NCBI GenBank assembly: GCA_029449245.1
Contig: JANATF010000022.1
Location: 77,001 to 141,000, forward strand
DNA from: Mortierella alpina
Lineage: Eukaryota > Mortierellomycota > Mortierellomycetes > Mortierellales > Mortierellaceae
Reading direction: 5' to 3'
DNA: 64,000 nt
Below, piece by piece: positions 18,193 through 28,671 of this stretch (the first letter of the stretch is position 1; the number at the start of each line of letters is the position of its first letter). The notes beneath the pieces were generated by a model that saw only the letters and a program-made list of their open reading frames with translations, was not told the origin of the DNA and made no database searches. The position numbers and the translations under genes are program-made.

Positions 18193-19677
18193 TTACTTTT
18201 TCTTCTGTTTCCCTTGAATCATCCCCTCGATCACCTTCACGTCGGTAATTGTCGTCTTGTTGATCTCTGTGACATCACCTTGCAGTCTTCCAGCAAGTTC
18301 CATGAGCTGCTTGCTGACCATCTCTGACACGGGCGACGTCTCTTCATCTTTCATCGCTTCCACTAGCTGGTTCAAATTTCCCATGATCCCAGAGTCCTTG
18401 TCGGCTCGACCCTTGTCTGCTTTCACCTTTTGCAGATTCCCCATCACGTCCGACTTGACAATCTTGCCACATGTGAAGAGTTGATGAAAAACAAAGGATG
18501 CAACCTTGATGCCCGACCAGGCTAGACTGGCCTTGAATTCCCAAAGCGTCTTCAATGTCACTGGCAAAGTGCAATGACGAAGAATTCTAGGATGCGCAGC
18601 TGCATGCGCCTCGAACGATTTGCTGTTGTGAAATTTGGAACGCGTTTGGCGCTCCACGTTGTTGAAGAGGTCCTTGCCGCCATTCTTCCGAAGCCAAATG
18701 TGTGACGCCGCATGAGGGTGAAATTCTGTGTTGTGAGGTCCCACAACAACTTTGCCATTTGTCACCACAACTGCCATTGTCACGAGAGCATTCCACCTGA
18801 CCGTGCCAACCATGACCTTGCTTGTGCTTTCGTGTAACTGATTGACCACTTTGAACGAGCTGATTCCATCTGGCAGCGCAAGGTCGAGTGCGTGAGGATC
18901 CTCGCTCTTCGAACGCCCGTACACCTCGACCTTAAGACATAGAAGAACAGCATCGCCAGACTGGATCAAAAGGCCCACCAATTTCCTTGCCAGCACCTTG
19001 TTATGCTCTGAGAACGGCATGTAGCAAGTTGGGTCGTCTTGTTCCAGAGGCTCGTAATTCTCGACATCGACCAGCGATGAGAAGGCATGAGCGTTAAGCG
19101 CCATTTCCAGTTCCAGATCCTCCTTCTCGTCATCCATCCGATGCTTCAAAGGACGCACATAGGCCACCGAGCCATCGCCCAATCTCTTGGCACCACCCGC
19201 AAAAAGCAAGCCGTACATTTTTTCACCTCCTTCCAATCTCAACTCCACCGGCTCAAAGAGATCCTTGGCGAATCGAGCGACGGCCATGTGTCTCGTGTTC
19301 TCGAGAAGTTGTGAGTCAAACTCACACAAACCTTCCTCCTGGCTCTTGACATCCTCCGGCCACAGATGGCATTTGAATGAGTGGATGGAGAGTGCCTCAA
19401 CGTCCCGAAGCGCCAGCTCACAGGACGGACATGCCTGAGGGAATGAAAGCTTCTTGACCCCTCCACATGAAAGCAAGTGTTTTTCCAGACCCTTGCGAGA
19501 TTGAAAAGTCTTTGGGCACCACAGACATCGAAGAGGATGGATGCGACGCCGGGGACCGTCGTGGACTTCAGTCCTGTGAACCCTCAGGCCAACGGCTGAC
19601 TTGAGTTCTTGTCCACAAAAAAAACAAGTGTGTTTCTCATTCTCCTTGGGAGTCAGAGGGGCAACTGGATTAGGCAT
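18193..19677 (-). CDS. C2H2 zinc-finger protein with large unknown C-terminal domain
   Basis: 494 residues from the ATG at 19,677 (MPNPVAPLTP). Two C2H2-like fingers lie near the N-terminus: CFFCGQEL..VGLRVHRTEVH and CLWCPKTF..KGLEKHLLSC (the last ligand Cys). A third, looser one is CPSCELAL..ALSIHSFKCH. The remaining 370 residues include AVARFAKDLFEPVELRLEGG, CYMPFSEHNKVLARKLVGLL, and a Lys-rich end after TITDVKVIEGMIQG. An ATG further upstream would add a hydrophobic 29-residue extension, which I regard as spurious. DNA binding is likely for the fingers; the large domain is unassigned. Confidence 0.7.
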   Translation of the reverse strand: MPNPVAPLTPKENEKHTCFFCGQELKSAVGLRVHRTEVHDGPRRRIHPLRCLWCPKTFQSRKGLEKHLLSCGGVKKLSFPQACPSCELALRDVEALSIHSFKCHLWPEDVKSQEEGLCEFDSQLLENTRHMAVARFAKDLFEPVELRLEGGEKMYGLLFAGGAKRLGDGSVAYVRPLKHRMDDEKEDLELEMALNAHAFSSLVDVENYEPLEQDDPTCYMPFSEHNKVLARKLVGLLIQSGDAVLLCLKVEVYGRSKSEDPHALDLALPDGISSFKVVNQLHESTSKVMVGTVRWNALVTMAVVVTNGKVVVGPHNTEFHPHAASHIWLRKNGGKDLFNNVERQTRSKFHNSKSFEAHAAAHPRILRHCTLPVTLKTLWEFKASLAWSGIKVASFVFHQLFTCGKIVKSDVMGNLQKVKADKGRADKDSGIMGNLNQLVEAMKDEETSPVSEMVSKQLMELAGRLQGDVTEINKTTITDVKVIEGMIQGKQKKK

Positions 19678-19946
19678 AATGAAGAAACGCAAGGCATTGA
19701 CGGCGAAAGCACACAAGGCAAGAGGTGACAGGGAAAAAGACAAGATCGAGGAGCGAAATCTCATCTCTCACGCTCCAGCATGCAAACGACAACCTCTTCC
19801 GACAACAAAAAGAGGTGGAACATTTGCTGCAGGGGAGGAGGTTTCTGGATGGACGAGAAAATGTGCCAGTGGACGACGCGCAATGGTGGGGGGAGGATTC
19901 TTTTTTGGTGGGGGGAAGGATCAAAACACCGATGTTAGCCCACATG

Positions 19947-20136
19947 TTAGCCCAGAACAAGCCACAGAGTTAGCCCAGAACAAGCCACAGAGTTAGCCCA
20001 GAACAAGCCACAGAGTTAGCCCAGTACAAGCCACAGAGTTAGCCCAGAACAAGCCACAGAGTTAACCCAGAACAAGCCACAGAGTTAGCCCAGAACAAGC
20101 CCACACGAGTTAGCCCAAATGTTAGCCCAGAATGAG
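19947..20136 (+). repeat. 23-base tandem repeat TTAGCCCAGAACAAGCCACA-GAG
   Basis: Seven or eight head-to-tail copies with few changes, the last ones degenerate. It abuts the end of the broken nuclease-like frame at 20,140. ATTAGCCCAG also recurs at 38,870-38,910. Confidence 0.85.
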
Positions 20137-20139
20137 CGA

Positions 20140-20616
20140 ACTGATTCCTGCCCAGCGTCGTTTTGCGATACGCCGGACACATTGGCCTCCTAGGATCGAC
20201 AGAACGCTCAATGAAAACCCACTCAGCAGCGTTTGTGACAATACCGTAAGAGACCATAGGTCTAGCATCCGCATCAGATTTCTCGGGTTCAATCCATGTG
20301 GCTTCCAGCTGCACCGCATTTTGGGCCAACCCCTGAGGGATAGCGTTGTGTAATTCGCTTCTGTCACTCCTACCACACAGTTGGAGTCGGACCTGGATTG
20401 TGTACCATAATCGGCTGCACCATGACCGTTTGTTCCGCTTAGCTGCTTTTCAAGGTGTAGCACAACATCAGGAAAAAGTCCTGCCGAGGACACAGGGAAG
20501 CAGCAGATGTACACCGAGGCTTCCATCTCGTTTCTGATGCCACCAACGGCGTTTCTCCTGCGACTCACATCCTGCCTGAGCCCCAACAACGCTTTCCTAC
20601 GATCAGGGGAATCCAT
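20140..20616 (-). pseudogene. Frameshifted nuclease-like (CRN C-terminal-type) fragment
   Basis: Starts in one frame (ATG 20,616; DVVLHLEKQLSG, DYGTQSRSD, NCVVGVTEA) and continues in another from about 20,355 (SELHNAIPQGLAQNAVQLEA, SYGIVTNAAEWVFIERSVDP). The pieces join naturally if a few bases were lost just after TEA. The pattern hxGVxEx after an upstream acidic strand resembles a PD-(D/E)xK nuclease core, with the expected Lys lost at the break. From memory it also resembles C-terminal domains of fungal Crinkler proteins; that link is inference. The reading frame then runs into the 23-base repeat. Confidence 0.5.
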
Positions 20617-20908
20617 TGACGCTCTCCAATTGGCTCGAACGGTATAAAATCAGATATTCCATAAAGTCTTGAGAGATCGACGAATACGAATCAGAGATGG
20701 TGCTCTCTGGACTAAGGCTGATAGGCAACAGCTCTCCCCCTGATGGAGAGCGAGGCACGCGTTTTGCAAGCTATGATGTATGAGGCTGAGTCCAGCTGTA
20801 CGCTGGTGTGTAGCGCAAGGGTCACGACTGGATTGATTTTTAATATCAAGATTTTTTTTTGGAACAATGCTTAAATACATTAAGGTCGTGCTGTGGAGGT
20901 GCCATGGT

Positions 20909-21790
20909 CTATGTAGTCCAGCGACAATCCTCCACACGATGAGGAGTCCTCGGACCGGATATCTCTTCACACAGAGTGCAGCGCTCCGCATTGGGCACGA
21001 CGCCTTTGCGCGGTTGCGGATCTTCCGGTTCTTGATCAGGTATTTGGCGAGAGTCGCCGTCGGAATGATCACCATCCATATGGACCGATGGTGCACGGTT
21101 CTCTTTATCAGGACTGTCTTCCCTATTGCTTTCCCGTGTCAGTTCTTCACGCCGTTGTCGCTTGGGTCGCGTGGCGGTGTATTCGCCATGAAGAATATAA
21201 CGGCCGTCGGGCATGGTTGTTGTGTCCTCATTGGAGCCTTCAAATTCGTGATGACGGTCGTACACGGGGGCATAGCCACGCAGGGCACGCTTGACACCTC
21301 TGGCTTCTCTTTCACAGTCGGCTACCGCTTGTTGGTACTGCAGGATGCGCTTGTTTGCGGCTTTGTCCTGCGGCGGAACAATGGCCTTGAATGGACCATC
21401 GAGGTCCTGTACGTCATTCTTTAGGCAGAACTCAGCGATAAGGGCAGACGTCCATATGGCAGCTGACGTCTCAAGGTTGCGTATGAGCATCTGGGCGTTA
21501 CGAGTACCCACGTTGGTAATTCTGCACTCCTGTACGGAAGGTTCCCAAGGCACAGGGTTAAACGCGCGCAGTAGGCGATCATCGTCAATTGCGAAGCTGT
21601 TCTCGGGTGGAGCAAAGCAAACTCGCCGAGGGTTGGACGAGGAGCTTCTGTTTTTTGGCGCTGGTGTGCTAGCGGTGGCTTGTGTTTTGCCGTCTGGCAT
21701 CATGCTTCCGTGGAGGAGCGGTGAGAGGCAGCGCTCAGGGGCAGTGGCACTGATGTGCGACGAAATGGTGTCTGGAAACAGTTGGGTCAT
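20909..21790 (-). CDS. Orphan 293-residue protein with C-terminal Cys/His motif
   Basis: ATG-initiated single frame. It has a Ser/Pro-rich N-terminus, then a moderately conserved-looking middle (FAIDDDRLLRAFNPVPWEPS, MLIRNLETSAAIWTSALIAE) and an acidic, disordered segment (RESNREDSPDKENRAPS). It ends in CTLCEEISGPRTPHRVEDC, a C-x2-C...H-x4-C zinc-knuckle-like motif, which could bind nucleic acid or protein. Basic KRQRREE may be a nuclear signal. I do not recognise the family. Confidence 0.6.
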   Translation of the reverse strand: MTQLFPDTISSHISATAPERCLSPLLHGSMMPDGKTQATASTPAPKNRSSSSNPRRVCFAPPENSFAIDDDRLLRAFNPVPWEPSVQECRITNVGTRNAQMLIRNLETSAAIWTSALIAEFCLKNDVQDLDGPFKAIVPPQDKAANKRILQYQQAVADCEREARGVKRALRGYAPVYDRHHEFEGSNEDTTTMPDGRYILHGEYTATRPKRQRREELTRESNREDSPDKENRAPSVHMDGDHSDGDSRQIPDQEPEDPQPRKGVVPNAERCTLCEEISGPRTPHRVEDCRWTT

Positions 21791-21989
21791 TGTAAATGAA
21801 GGCGGACGACGTTGTGTGGAGAGGAATGGGAAGGTGAATCATTCGTTCCTCCATCTCATTTTAAATGGACGAAAAGATCACTCCATTAAGAGGCATGCCA
21901 TGATCGGATGGAGATCCGATGACCAATGGTGAATAAGGTGCGTTTGCCCTCTTTTTTTTTGTGTACGACCTGCGTCGTTTTTGCTTGGG

Positions 21990-22990
21990 CGCATAGGACG
22001 GAGTGGAGTGCTGAAACAACACGCCAGAGAGATGGTACAATGCTTTTGCGCGCATGAAATAGATGGGCGAGGATGCGCCCAAAAAAAGATGGAGCAACTC
22101 GCCACAGAGATGGTACAATGCGTTTACGCGCATAAAAATGATGGTCAAGTGAACACAAAAAAGATGAACAAAGCAAACAAGGGGAAGAAGACGATTGTGC
22201 ATGCAAAAAACGATGGGGAAACACGCCAGAGATGGTACAATGATCTTGCGCGCATAAAAAAGATGGGCTAGGTGAACACAAAGCAAACAAGGGGAGAGTG
22301 CATGCAAGAGCGATGGGGCAACACGCCAGAGAGATGGCACGATGCTTTTGCGCCGCATGAAAAGGATGGGCGATGTGACCACAAAACAAGAAAGAGGATG
22401 GTGCATGCAAAAATGATGGGACAGCACGTCAGAGAGATGGTATAATGCTTTTGCGCGCATAAAAAAGATGGACAAGGATGCATGCAAACAACGAAGGGGC
22501 AACACGTCAGGGAGATGGGGCAATGCTTTTGCGCGCATAAAAAAGATGGGCGAGCGTGCATGCAAAACAAACAACGGGAAGAAGACGATGGTCATGCCGA
22601 AACGATGGGACAACACGTCAGAGAGATGGTACAATGCCATTTGCGTGCATAGAAAAGATGGACGAGGTGAACGCAAAGCAAACAAGGGGAGAGTGCACGC
22701 AAGAGCGATGGGGCAACACGCCAGAGTGATGGCACGATGTTTTTGCGCGCATGAAAAAGATGGCGAAGGTGAACACAAATGGTGCATGCAAAAAAAAATA
22801 TGGACAACACAGCAGAGAGATGGTACAAAGCTTTTGCGCGCATAAAAAAGATGGGGGAGGTGACCACAAGGGGAAGAAGAAGATGGTGCATACTAAAAAC
22901 GATGGGGCAACACGACAGAGAGATGGCACAATGCTTTTGCGCCCATGAAGTAGATGGGCGGAAGAACAGAAAGGGACAACACGCCAAGAA
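21990..22990 (+). repeat. GATGG minisatellite array 1, about 11 units
   Basis: Units of about 80-115 bases with fixed landmarks: CAACACGCCAGAGAGATGG, TACAATGCTTTTGCGCGCAT, AAAAAAGATGGGCGAG, ACAAAACAAACAAGGGGA, GTGCATGCAAAAACGATGGG. Within each unit, GCATGCAAAAACGATGGG and GCGCATAAAAAAGATGGGC are themselves similar, suggesting an older 50-60-base period. The array ends about 270 bases before the CRN-like ATG at 23,264. Long open frames on the minus strand are a by-product of the repeat. Confidence 0.85.
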
Positions 22991-23263
22991 GATCTCGAAT
23001 AAGCTTGTTGTGCATGAAAAAGACTGGTTTGAGTTTACAGGTGCGAGAGTGCACGGAAGTCGATGGCGTTCATGCTTGCTGTGTATACAGAAAGATGGAG
23101 GCAACAAAACTCTGAGCTGGCAGAATACTTAAAAGATGGTTTGTTCAAGGTGAGAAGCTACAGGGGAATCTGCATATAAAATCTTTAGCGCTCCTAATGC
23201 ACTCACGCTCTGTTGCTCAATCTTTCTGTACTGTCTTCCTGTCTTCTATTGTTAATAGCCGCC

Positions 23264-23575
23264 ATGCTCCACCGAACCTCGAGTGTTACATGTGTCCTTG
23301 AAGGCTCCTCGAATGCTTTTGAAATGGTGGTTGGAGCTTGGGACAGTGTTGCCTTTTTAAAGTGTAGAATTTGGCTTATAGGGCCGGATGTGTTCAACCA
23401 TTTCGGCCCAGACGTTCTGCAGCTTTGGTGGGTTCCTCTGGAAGATGAGAAGCAGACTGAATTAGGAGAACCATTTTTACCAAGTCACTTTTCAAGTGTC
23501 GAGAATGGTCACATACATGTCTCAATCCCTGACTGGGTCATCGACTTTTGCGACTGTAGGAGTGAAATCAGTTGA
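23264..23575 (+). CDS. CRN-like N-terminal-domain-only protein
   Basis: 103 residues from an ATG in ideal context (GCCGCCATG) with TATAAAA at 23,175, about 85 bases upstream. The sequence follows the Crinkler N-terminal, ubiquitin-like pattern: VTCVLEGSSNAFEMVV, then a helix, then DVLQLWWVPLE and HIHVSIP. It has no effector-type C-terminus, so it is a stand-alone header domain or a remnant. The frame is open further upstream, but only with non-ATG codons. Array 1 lies directly upstream, as in other CRN genes here. Role unknown; CRN proteins are known as effectors or intracellular modular proteins in oomycetes and fungi. Confidence 0.6.
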   Translation: MLHRTSSVTCVLEGSSNAFEMVVGAWDSVAFLKCRIWLIGPDVFNHFGPDVLQLWWVPLEDEKQTELGEPFLPSHFSSVENGHIHVSIPDWVIDFCDCRSEIS

Positions 23576-23864
23576 ATACATAAAAGAAATTATAAATTGC
23601 ATATGTGTGTTCATCGAGAGCTACACTGAAATATTCCTTTCGAAATTTGTGAAAGGGATGGAAGGTGGATGCCAAAACGGTATCTGGTAAGCTGATGTGG
23701 CTCTGGACATGGATGCGGCATGAGATAACGACACGCGATAGCTACGCCAGGACTCTCTTCTGGAAGTAAAATTAGGAAAACGAAGCAACGCCACGGCTCG
23801 AAGGTTCAAGAGAAATGCGACAACTCTGCGAATGAAGGCAGAAACATGAAGGAATCTGCAATAT

Positions 23865-24831
23865 TTATTGCGACAAAGAACGATACAATTCACGCTTGGA
23901 TTCTTTGAGTTTGTCCTGGGCTGATGCAAGCGAAGTGCTGGCTAGAACAACTGCAGTTCTGGCCCTTTCTACCTTACTGTTGGCTAACAACTGCTCTTTT
24001 CTTGCGACATTGAGTTCCTGCTTGAGCTTTTTATCCAGGTCTTCGGCCGCTATAGCTTCTTTTTCACAGTTCTCAACATGGGTCCGCCGCGTTTTGAACA
24101 TCTCGAACATCCTTGCTTCGTCCTTGTCTTTAAATGAAATACTCGGTCGTGGTGTATTATCGGCAATCGACCTGCTAAACATCTCTTGAAATAGGACGCA
24201 ATAACGATCGACGCAGGGCTTGCCACAGAGGACGACGGCGTTCTCCACCCGTTCCTGATATTGGCGAAACACTGCTATTATATCGTCGCAGACGTGACGT
24301 TTTGGCAATGTGTCATCAGTAACAACGGAGACATGCGAAGGATCGTTTGGGACGGTGTCGTTCGAATCGTCCAGGGCTATAACTTCGACCTCCAAGAGCC
24401 GTTGATTTCCGCCAGAGGTGCTGCTGTGTCCAAACGAAGGTTGCTGCTGTGGTGCGGCGTCCCGAGTTGGTTCCCGAGTGACTGAAATCTCATCAGCAAT
24501 GATTGCGGTATCGACAACCACCAGACCGTGAGCCGATAGGCTTGCGCTTGATGATGATGAACATGTGCGTTTTGTGAGGCGTCGCTTCTTACGCCTTTCA
24601 TTGACGCCGACTGGCGCATCTTTGGGGACGCTAAAATGCAAGTTTACGCAAACCGTTGTCAGCTCCACTCTTCATATTACAACAACTCTGTGTATCTTGT
24701 CGCGAGAAATCTTACCCCTCTTCTTCTTGGGTAACAGTCTCGCCACCGTCAGAGTCGCATTCAGAAAAGTGCTTCCTTATGGGACCGTAAGTATATGCAT
24801 TTGCTTTGGGAAGTGTGTGTTGAGTGTCCAT
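23865..24831 (-). CDS. Two-exon nuclear coiled-coil protein, paralogue of the 48-kb gene
   Basis: Exon 1 is 24,716-24,831 (ATG, MDTQHTLPK...), the intron 24,631-24,715 (85 bases, GTAAGA...TTTTAG), and exon 2 23,865-24,630; 293 residues. The joint reads ...EEEGVPKDAPVGVNER. NERRKKRRLTKR is a strong nuclear localisation signal. The middle is Ser/Thr-rich and the last 80 residues form a coiled coil (DLDKKLKQELNVARKEQLL, SLASAQDKLKESKREL). The gene at 47,805-48,753 has the same exon layout, the same NLS position and intron phase, and matching blocks (VVVDTAIIADEISVTREP versus AVDAIVISDDISATHEP). The paralogy supports both models. Function unknown. Confidence 0.7.
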
Positions 24832-24994
24832 ATCTCTATATGTATATAGGTCGTGTCTGCTTTATTCCGCACATTTGGCGGGGACAAGGTACTTATATGT
24901 TATGAAAAGAGTGGCGTAAAAGGTAGTGACAAAAATGTTCGATTTAGACCATGCATGTGCAAAAGTCATGAAGAAAGATGAGTCAATACACCAG

Positions 24995-25445
24995 AAAAGG
25001 TACATGTTTTTGCGCGCATAAAAACGACGGGTGAGGTGACTACAAAACAAACAGCGGGAAGAAGACGACAGTGCATTCAAAAACGATGGGGCAACACGTC
25101 AGAGAGATGGTTCAATGCTTTAGCGCGCAGAAAAAGGATGGGCGACGTGACCACAAAACAAACAAGGGGATGGTGCATGCAAAAATGATGGGACAGCACG
25201 TCAGAGAGATGGTATAATGCTTTTGCGCGCATAAAAAAGATGGGCGACGTGACCACAAAACAAACAAGGGGATGGTGCATGCAAAAATGATGGGGCAACA
25301 CGCCAGAGAGATGGCATAATGCTTTTGCGTGCATGAAAAAGATGGGCGACTGACCGCAAAACAAACAAAGGGGGGGTGCATGCAAGAGCGATGGGCAACA
25401 CGCCAGAGAGATGGCATAATGCTTTTGCGCTCATAAAAAAGCTGG
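24995..25445 (+). repeat. GATGG minisatellite array 2, about 4 units
   Basis: Same landmarks as array 1, with regular spacing of about 100 bases (repeat cores at 25,093, 25,193, 25,293 and 25,393). It ends 475 bases before the ATG at 25,920. The 25,446-25,840 stretch holds no gene. Confidence 0.85.
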
Positions 25446-25919
25446 GGAACCCCCAAAGATGATTACATAGGACGATGGATGACGGCGACGTGCGAGAAAA
25501 AGGATGATGGTACAGGACTATCAAACCATGCCTCAGTCCATTGCATAAGGGGAGACGGTGGATCGTGCAGTGTGCAAAAGGATGATCGATATTCAGAGTA
25601 CAGAATTTTGCCTCCATCAACTGAGGGACGATGAATGATGATTACTAAAACAAAACCATGATAGTGAGGGACTATAGTCGATGAATCTCCATGATCTATG
25701 GCATTGTCGTTCTTGCGGGCAAAGGCATGTGACCCGCCTACCACAGAACACACACCGGCCGAAATGACCTGCAGGGCATTCATGGTACGTATTTTGATGA
25801 AGCCAACGCAGTATCATCGGACAAGGACAGTCAGAGGATGATAGAACATAAAAGACGGTGTAATGTAGCCCTACTCTCCATCTCAACAACAAGTTACCCA
25901 CCTGTCAACACAGTCTGAA

Positions 25920-26273
25920 ATGTCAGAGACTTTCCATAATGCATACCACCTAAATACCTGTCAACGCCGTCTCCAAACATTTGGGACTTTCCACATCGAA
26001 TACCAACTCATTGGCCAGACGGCAATGAAAACGCTGGAAGCCAAATTAGACGATGGTATTCCTGGAATCAGCGTTTTAATGCATCGACAGAACAAGGACC
26101 ATCTGGACGAACTTCTCCCCAGTGATTTGAATTTTTGGTGGTATACGAAAGACGGATGGGTCCAGCTTAAATGGAAAACAGATCTTCGCGAAATGTTTCC
26201 TGCTGGGGACTCCAGTTCTGGCTACCTCTTCGTCATCGCTTTTCTCCCGCTGCTAAAAGGGGAACAAGGATGA
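25920..26273 (+). CDS. Diverged CRN-like N-terminal-domain protein
   Basis: 117 residues, ATG start, CATAAAAG about 70 bases upstream. The second half resembles the end of a CRN N-terminal domain (LPSDLNFWWYTKDG, then DLREMFPAGDSSSGYLFVIA), compared with LQLWWVPLE and the closing strand in neighbours. The first half is diverged and has no header motif of the FCIIDG type. No C-terminal domain. It sits between array 2 and the CRN gene at 26,477 on the same strand, which supports the assignment. It may be a decaying copy. Confidence 0.45.
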   Translation: MSETFHNAYHLNTCQRRLQTFGTFHIEYQLIGQTAMKTLEAKLDDGIPGISVLMHRQNKDHLDELLPSDLNFWWYTKDGWVQLKWKTDLREMFPAGDSSSGYLFVIAFLPLLKGEQG

Positions 26274-26476
26274 CCATATCGTTAGGACGGACTCGAGACC
26301 AAACAGGACTGTAAACTCCCAAATAAAACTCACTTTTCATATCTGAGTCAAAGCGTTCAGAAAAATAATTACTAGTTTTCGAGCAAACATGTTGCTCCTG
26401 CAATTACAGTAAACCGTGTTTGATTGAATTGATTCACTGTATACATAACAACCATCTTTCATATAAGTATATAAGT

Positions 26477-27811
26477 ATGCTGAAGCCGATCACCATTTCC
26501 CACTCTAGCAGCACATCGATATCCATTTCGCAATTCTCTCAAATGCTCAGATCCACAGGCTCTCTCGACAGGTCAACCAAGAGCCCGCCCAAGGAAGTCA
26601 CCACCCTCTTCTGCATCATTGATGGCTCCCCGTCATCAAGTGCCTTTTGCATCCACATCTCCAAAACGTTCACCATTGATAACCTCAAGTCCTTCATCAA
26701 GGTTAAACAGTTCCAGCTTTTCCAAGATGTCATGTCAATCAACCTCCGGCTTTGGAGTGTCCTCATCAATGAGAGAGCTCATGACGACAAAGTGGTCCTG
26801 CTTTCTGATATCAGTAACAATGAAAAACGGCTTTTGATGGCGACGGAGTACATCTCTGAAATTTTTCCGGAGGCACCAGATCATGGGCACATTCACATCA
26901 TCATCGAGAAAACGCCCTCTAATGGCCAAGATCAAGACTCTGCTGGAGATGAAGCTAGCACTTCGGATCTACCTGCGCTATCCATCATCAAGGATACCAA
27001 CACGAGCCGACAGTTCTTGGTTCCCCCAGCTCAGGCCCCTATATCTGATCAGGTCCAGCAACAACCTCCTCAAGGTATATCCGCTGCTATGAAATCAGGA
27101 ACGGTCCCAACTGAGGACAAACCACCGCACGCGCAAGACCCGGCTCCATGTGTTACCGCCAAGCTTGACCTATCAGAGGACCCTACTGCCATTGACAAGG
27201 CTAGTCATCAAAACGAGCAAGGCACCGTTATGGCTTTCAACGCTAAAGTGGATCGAAAATTACAAAGTATCATTTCTTTCATGGAAGGAGATACAAGCAA
27301 CCTCCCCGTACAAGATAATATCATTCCATGCTCACAAGGTCCTGACTCAGAGAGCTCTACCGCCGTTGACAAGGCTCATGGTCAAAACAACCAAGGCTCT
27401 CCCGATTTCTACGAGACTGTTGTGGTTCCAAAGCTCAAGCGTTCACTTTCCTTCATGGAAGAGAACGATGGCATTCCCCCGGTGCAATATGTTATCCCTT
27501 GCTCAGAATGGCCGGAGCGTCCAGCATCTTCCATCAAAAGGGCCTGCTTCCCTCGGCAAAAAGAGAATTGGGGTGAAGGCGCAGTCCGCAATGCTTATGC
27601 TACGTTACATGTCCTCAACGAACAAAAATTTATTGCGTGGTCGGCCGTGCTTCAAAACATTGTCGAGCTTAATGCGCCAAAGAGTGGAACCCTCTTAACG
27701 GCCAGTGATCGTCATAATCTTGAGATTGGCACGGCCTTGCTACAAGAGGAATGGCAGGAAACCAAGGACAAAATTAGTAAAATTAATGAGTGGCTAGAAA
27801 AAGGAGAGTAG
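26477..27811 (+). CDS. Crinkler-like protein, CRN N-terminal domain plus Ser/Thr-rich tail
   Basis: 444 residues from 26,477. A TATATAAG lies directly before this ATG, so translation may start at the next in-frame ATG (26,543, 422 residues). The N-terminal domain has TTLFCIIDGSPSSSAF, FTIDNLKSFIKVKQF, VMSINLRLWSVLI, LMATEYISEIFPE and GHIHIIIEK, the layout of the CRN header (ubiquitin-like fold with the DLK..IK helix and LW strand). It is followed by a low-complexity linker with two related blocks (TAIDKASHQNEQGTV.. and TAVDKAHGQNNQGSP.., each with SFMEE/SFMEG) and a helical end. Neighbouring 28,672 and 33,975 genes share the tail pattern (SSMEEN...KRxC). No signal peptide. Confidence 0.7.
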   Translation: MLKPITISHSSSTSISISQFSQMLRSTGSLDRSTKSPPKEVTTLFCIIDGSPSSSAFCIHISKTFTIDNLKSFIKVKQFQLFQDVMSINLRLWSVLINERAHDDKVVLLSDISNNEKRLLMATEYISEIFPEAPDHGHIHIIIEKTPSNGQDQDSAGDEASTSDLPALSIIKDTNTSRQFLVPPAQAPISDQVQQQPPQGISAAMKSGTVPTEDKPPHAQDPAPCVTAKLDLSEDPTAIDKASHQNEQGTVMAFNAKVDRKLQSIISFMEGDTSNLPVQDNIIPCSQGPDSESSTAVDKAHGQNNQGSPDFYETVVVPKLKRSLSFMEENDGIPPVQYVIPCSEWPERPASSIKRACFPRQKENWGEGAVRNAYATLHVLNEQKFIAWSAVLQNIVELNAPKSGTLLTASDRHNLEIGTALLQEEWQETKDKISKINEWLEKGE

Positions 27812-27974
27812 CAGTTGAGCTACTCAGATTACTCAAGGATCCATTGTGCGCATTCACAGCAGTTAAACAACGCTACTATCAAATAAAACCAGTAGAAACG
27901 CATTGCATTGAGTCCCAACTGAAGTATGAATAAACTCGAAATCAACCTCTTGCTTCTATGTCTCTACACACAAA

Positions 27975-28470
27975 CCAAGAAAAAGATGGAGCAACATACC
28001 GGAGTGATGGTAGAATACAATGTCTTTGGCGCGCATTAAAGCGATGGGCGAGGCGACCACGAAACAAACAACAGGAAGATGACGATTGTGCATGCAAAAA
28101 AAGATGGGCAACACGCCAGAGAGATGGTACAATGCTTTTTGCGCGCATAAAAAAACAATGGGCGAGGATGCACGCAAAAAAGATGGGGATGCACGCCAGA
28201 GAGATGGTACAATGCTTTGCGCGCATAAAAAAGATGGGCAACAAACAAGGGGAGAGTGCATGCAAAAACGATGGGGCAACACGCTAGAGAGATGGCATAA
28301 TGCTTTTTGCGTGCATAAAAAAGATGGGCGAGGTGATTTGTACATAAATCAAGAAAATGAGACGTAGTCTACGCGCTTGTTGTGCATGAAAAAAGATGGA
28401 AAATATGGAGCACAAGCAAAAGGGATGGCAAGGTGCTTTTGAGTGCATAAAAAGATGGGAGAGGTGTGTT
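27975..28470 (+). repeat. GATGG minisatellite array 3, about 5 units
   Basis: Same unit as arrays 1 and 2 (CACGCCAGAGAGATGG, GCGCATAAAAAAGATGGGC), more degenerate at its 3' end. It ends 200 bases before the CRN ATG at 28,672. Confidence 0.85.
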
Positions 28471-28671
28471 TAGCACACATGCCAAAAAAGAAGGGTAAAC
28501 ATCGTCTTTGAATGGAAACTCTAAGGGGGTCCAAGGGCGAGCTACGTCCACATGCATAGAAACCGATGGCAAAAAACTGAATCTGCAAGGTCCAAGGATG
28601 GTATAAAACGTCCTTGACGGTGACCTTCTTCCTCATCACAGTCATTGTCTCCCATTCCAATCTTACCCCAA
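28450..28671 (+). promoter_or_regulatory. CRN promoter, duplicated at 33.8-33.97 kb
   Basis: GTTTAGCACACA, AACATCGTCTTTGAATGGAA, AAACCGATGGCAAA and a TATAAAA at 28,602 align with 33,770-33,974. TATA-to-ATG spacing is about 65-70 bases in both. Confidence 0.7.

Noticed and set aside
21861-22787. Long minus-strand open frame (308 codons) and similar ones over 25.1-25.6, 28.0-28.3 and 33.3-33.9 kb
   Set aside because: They translate the minisatellite units in repeating blocks (FMRAKALYHLSG type), begin at non-ATG codons in part, and shift frames between units. They are by-products of the repeat.
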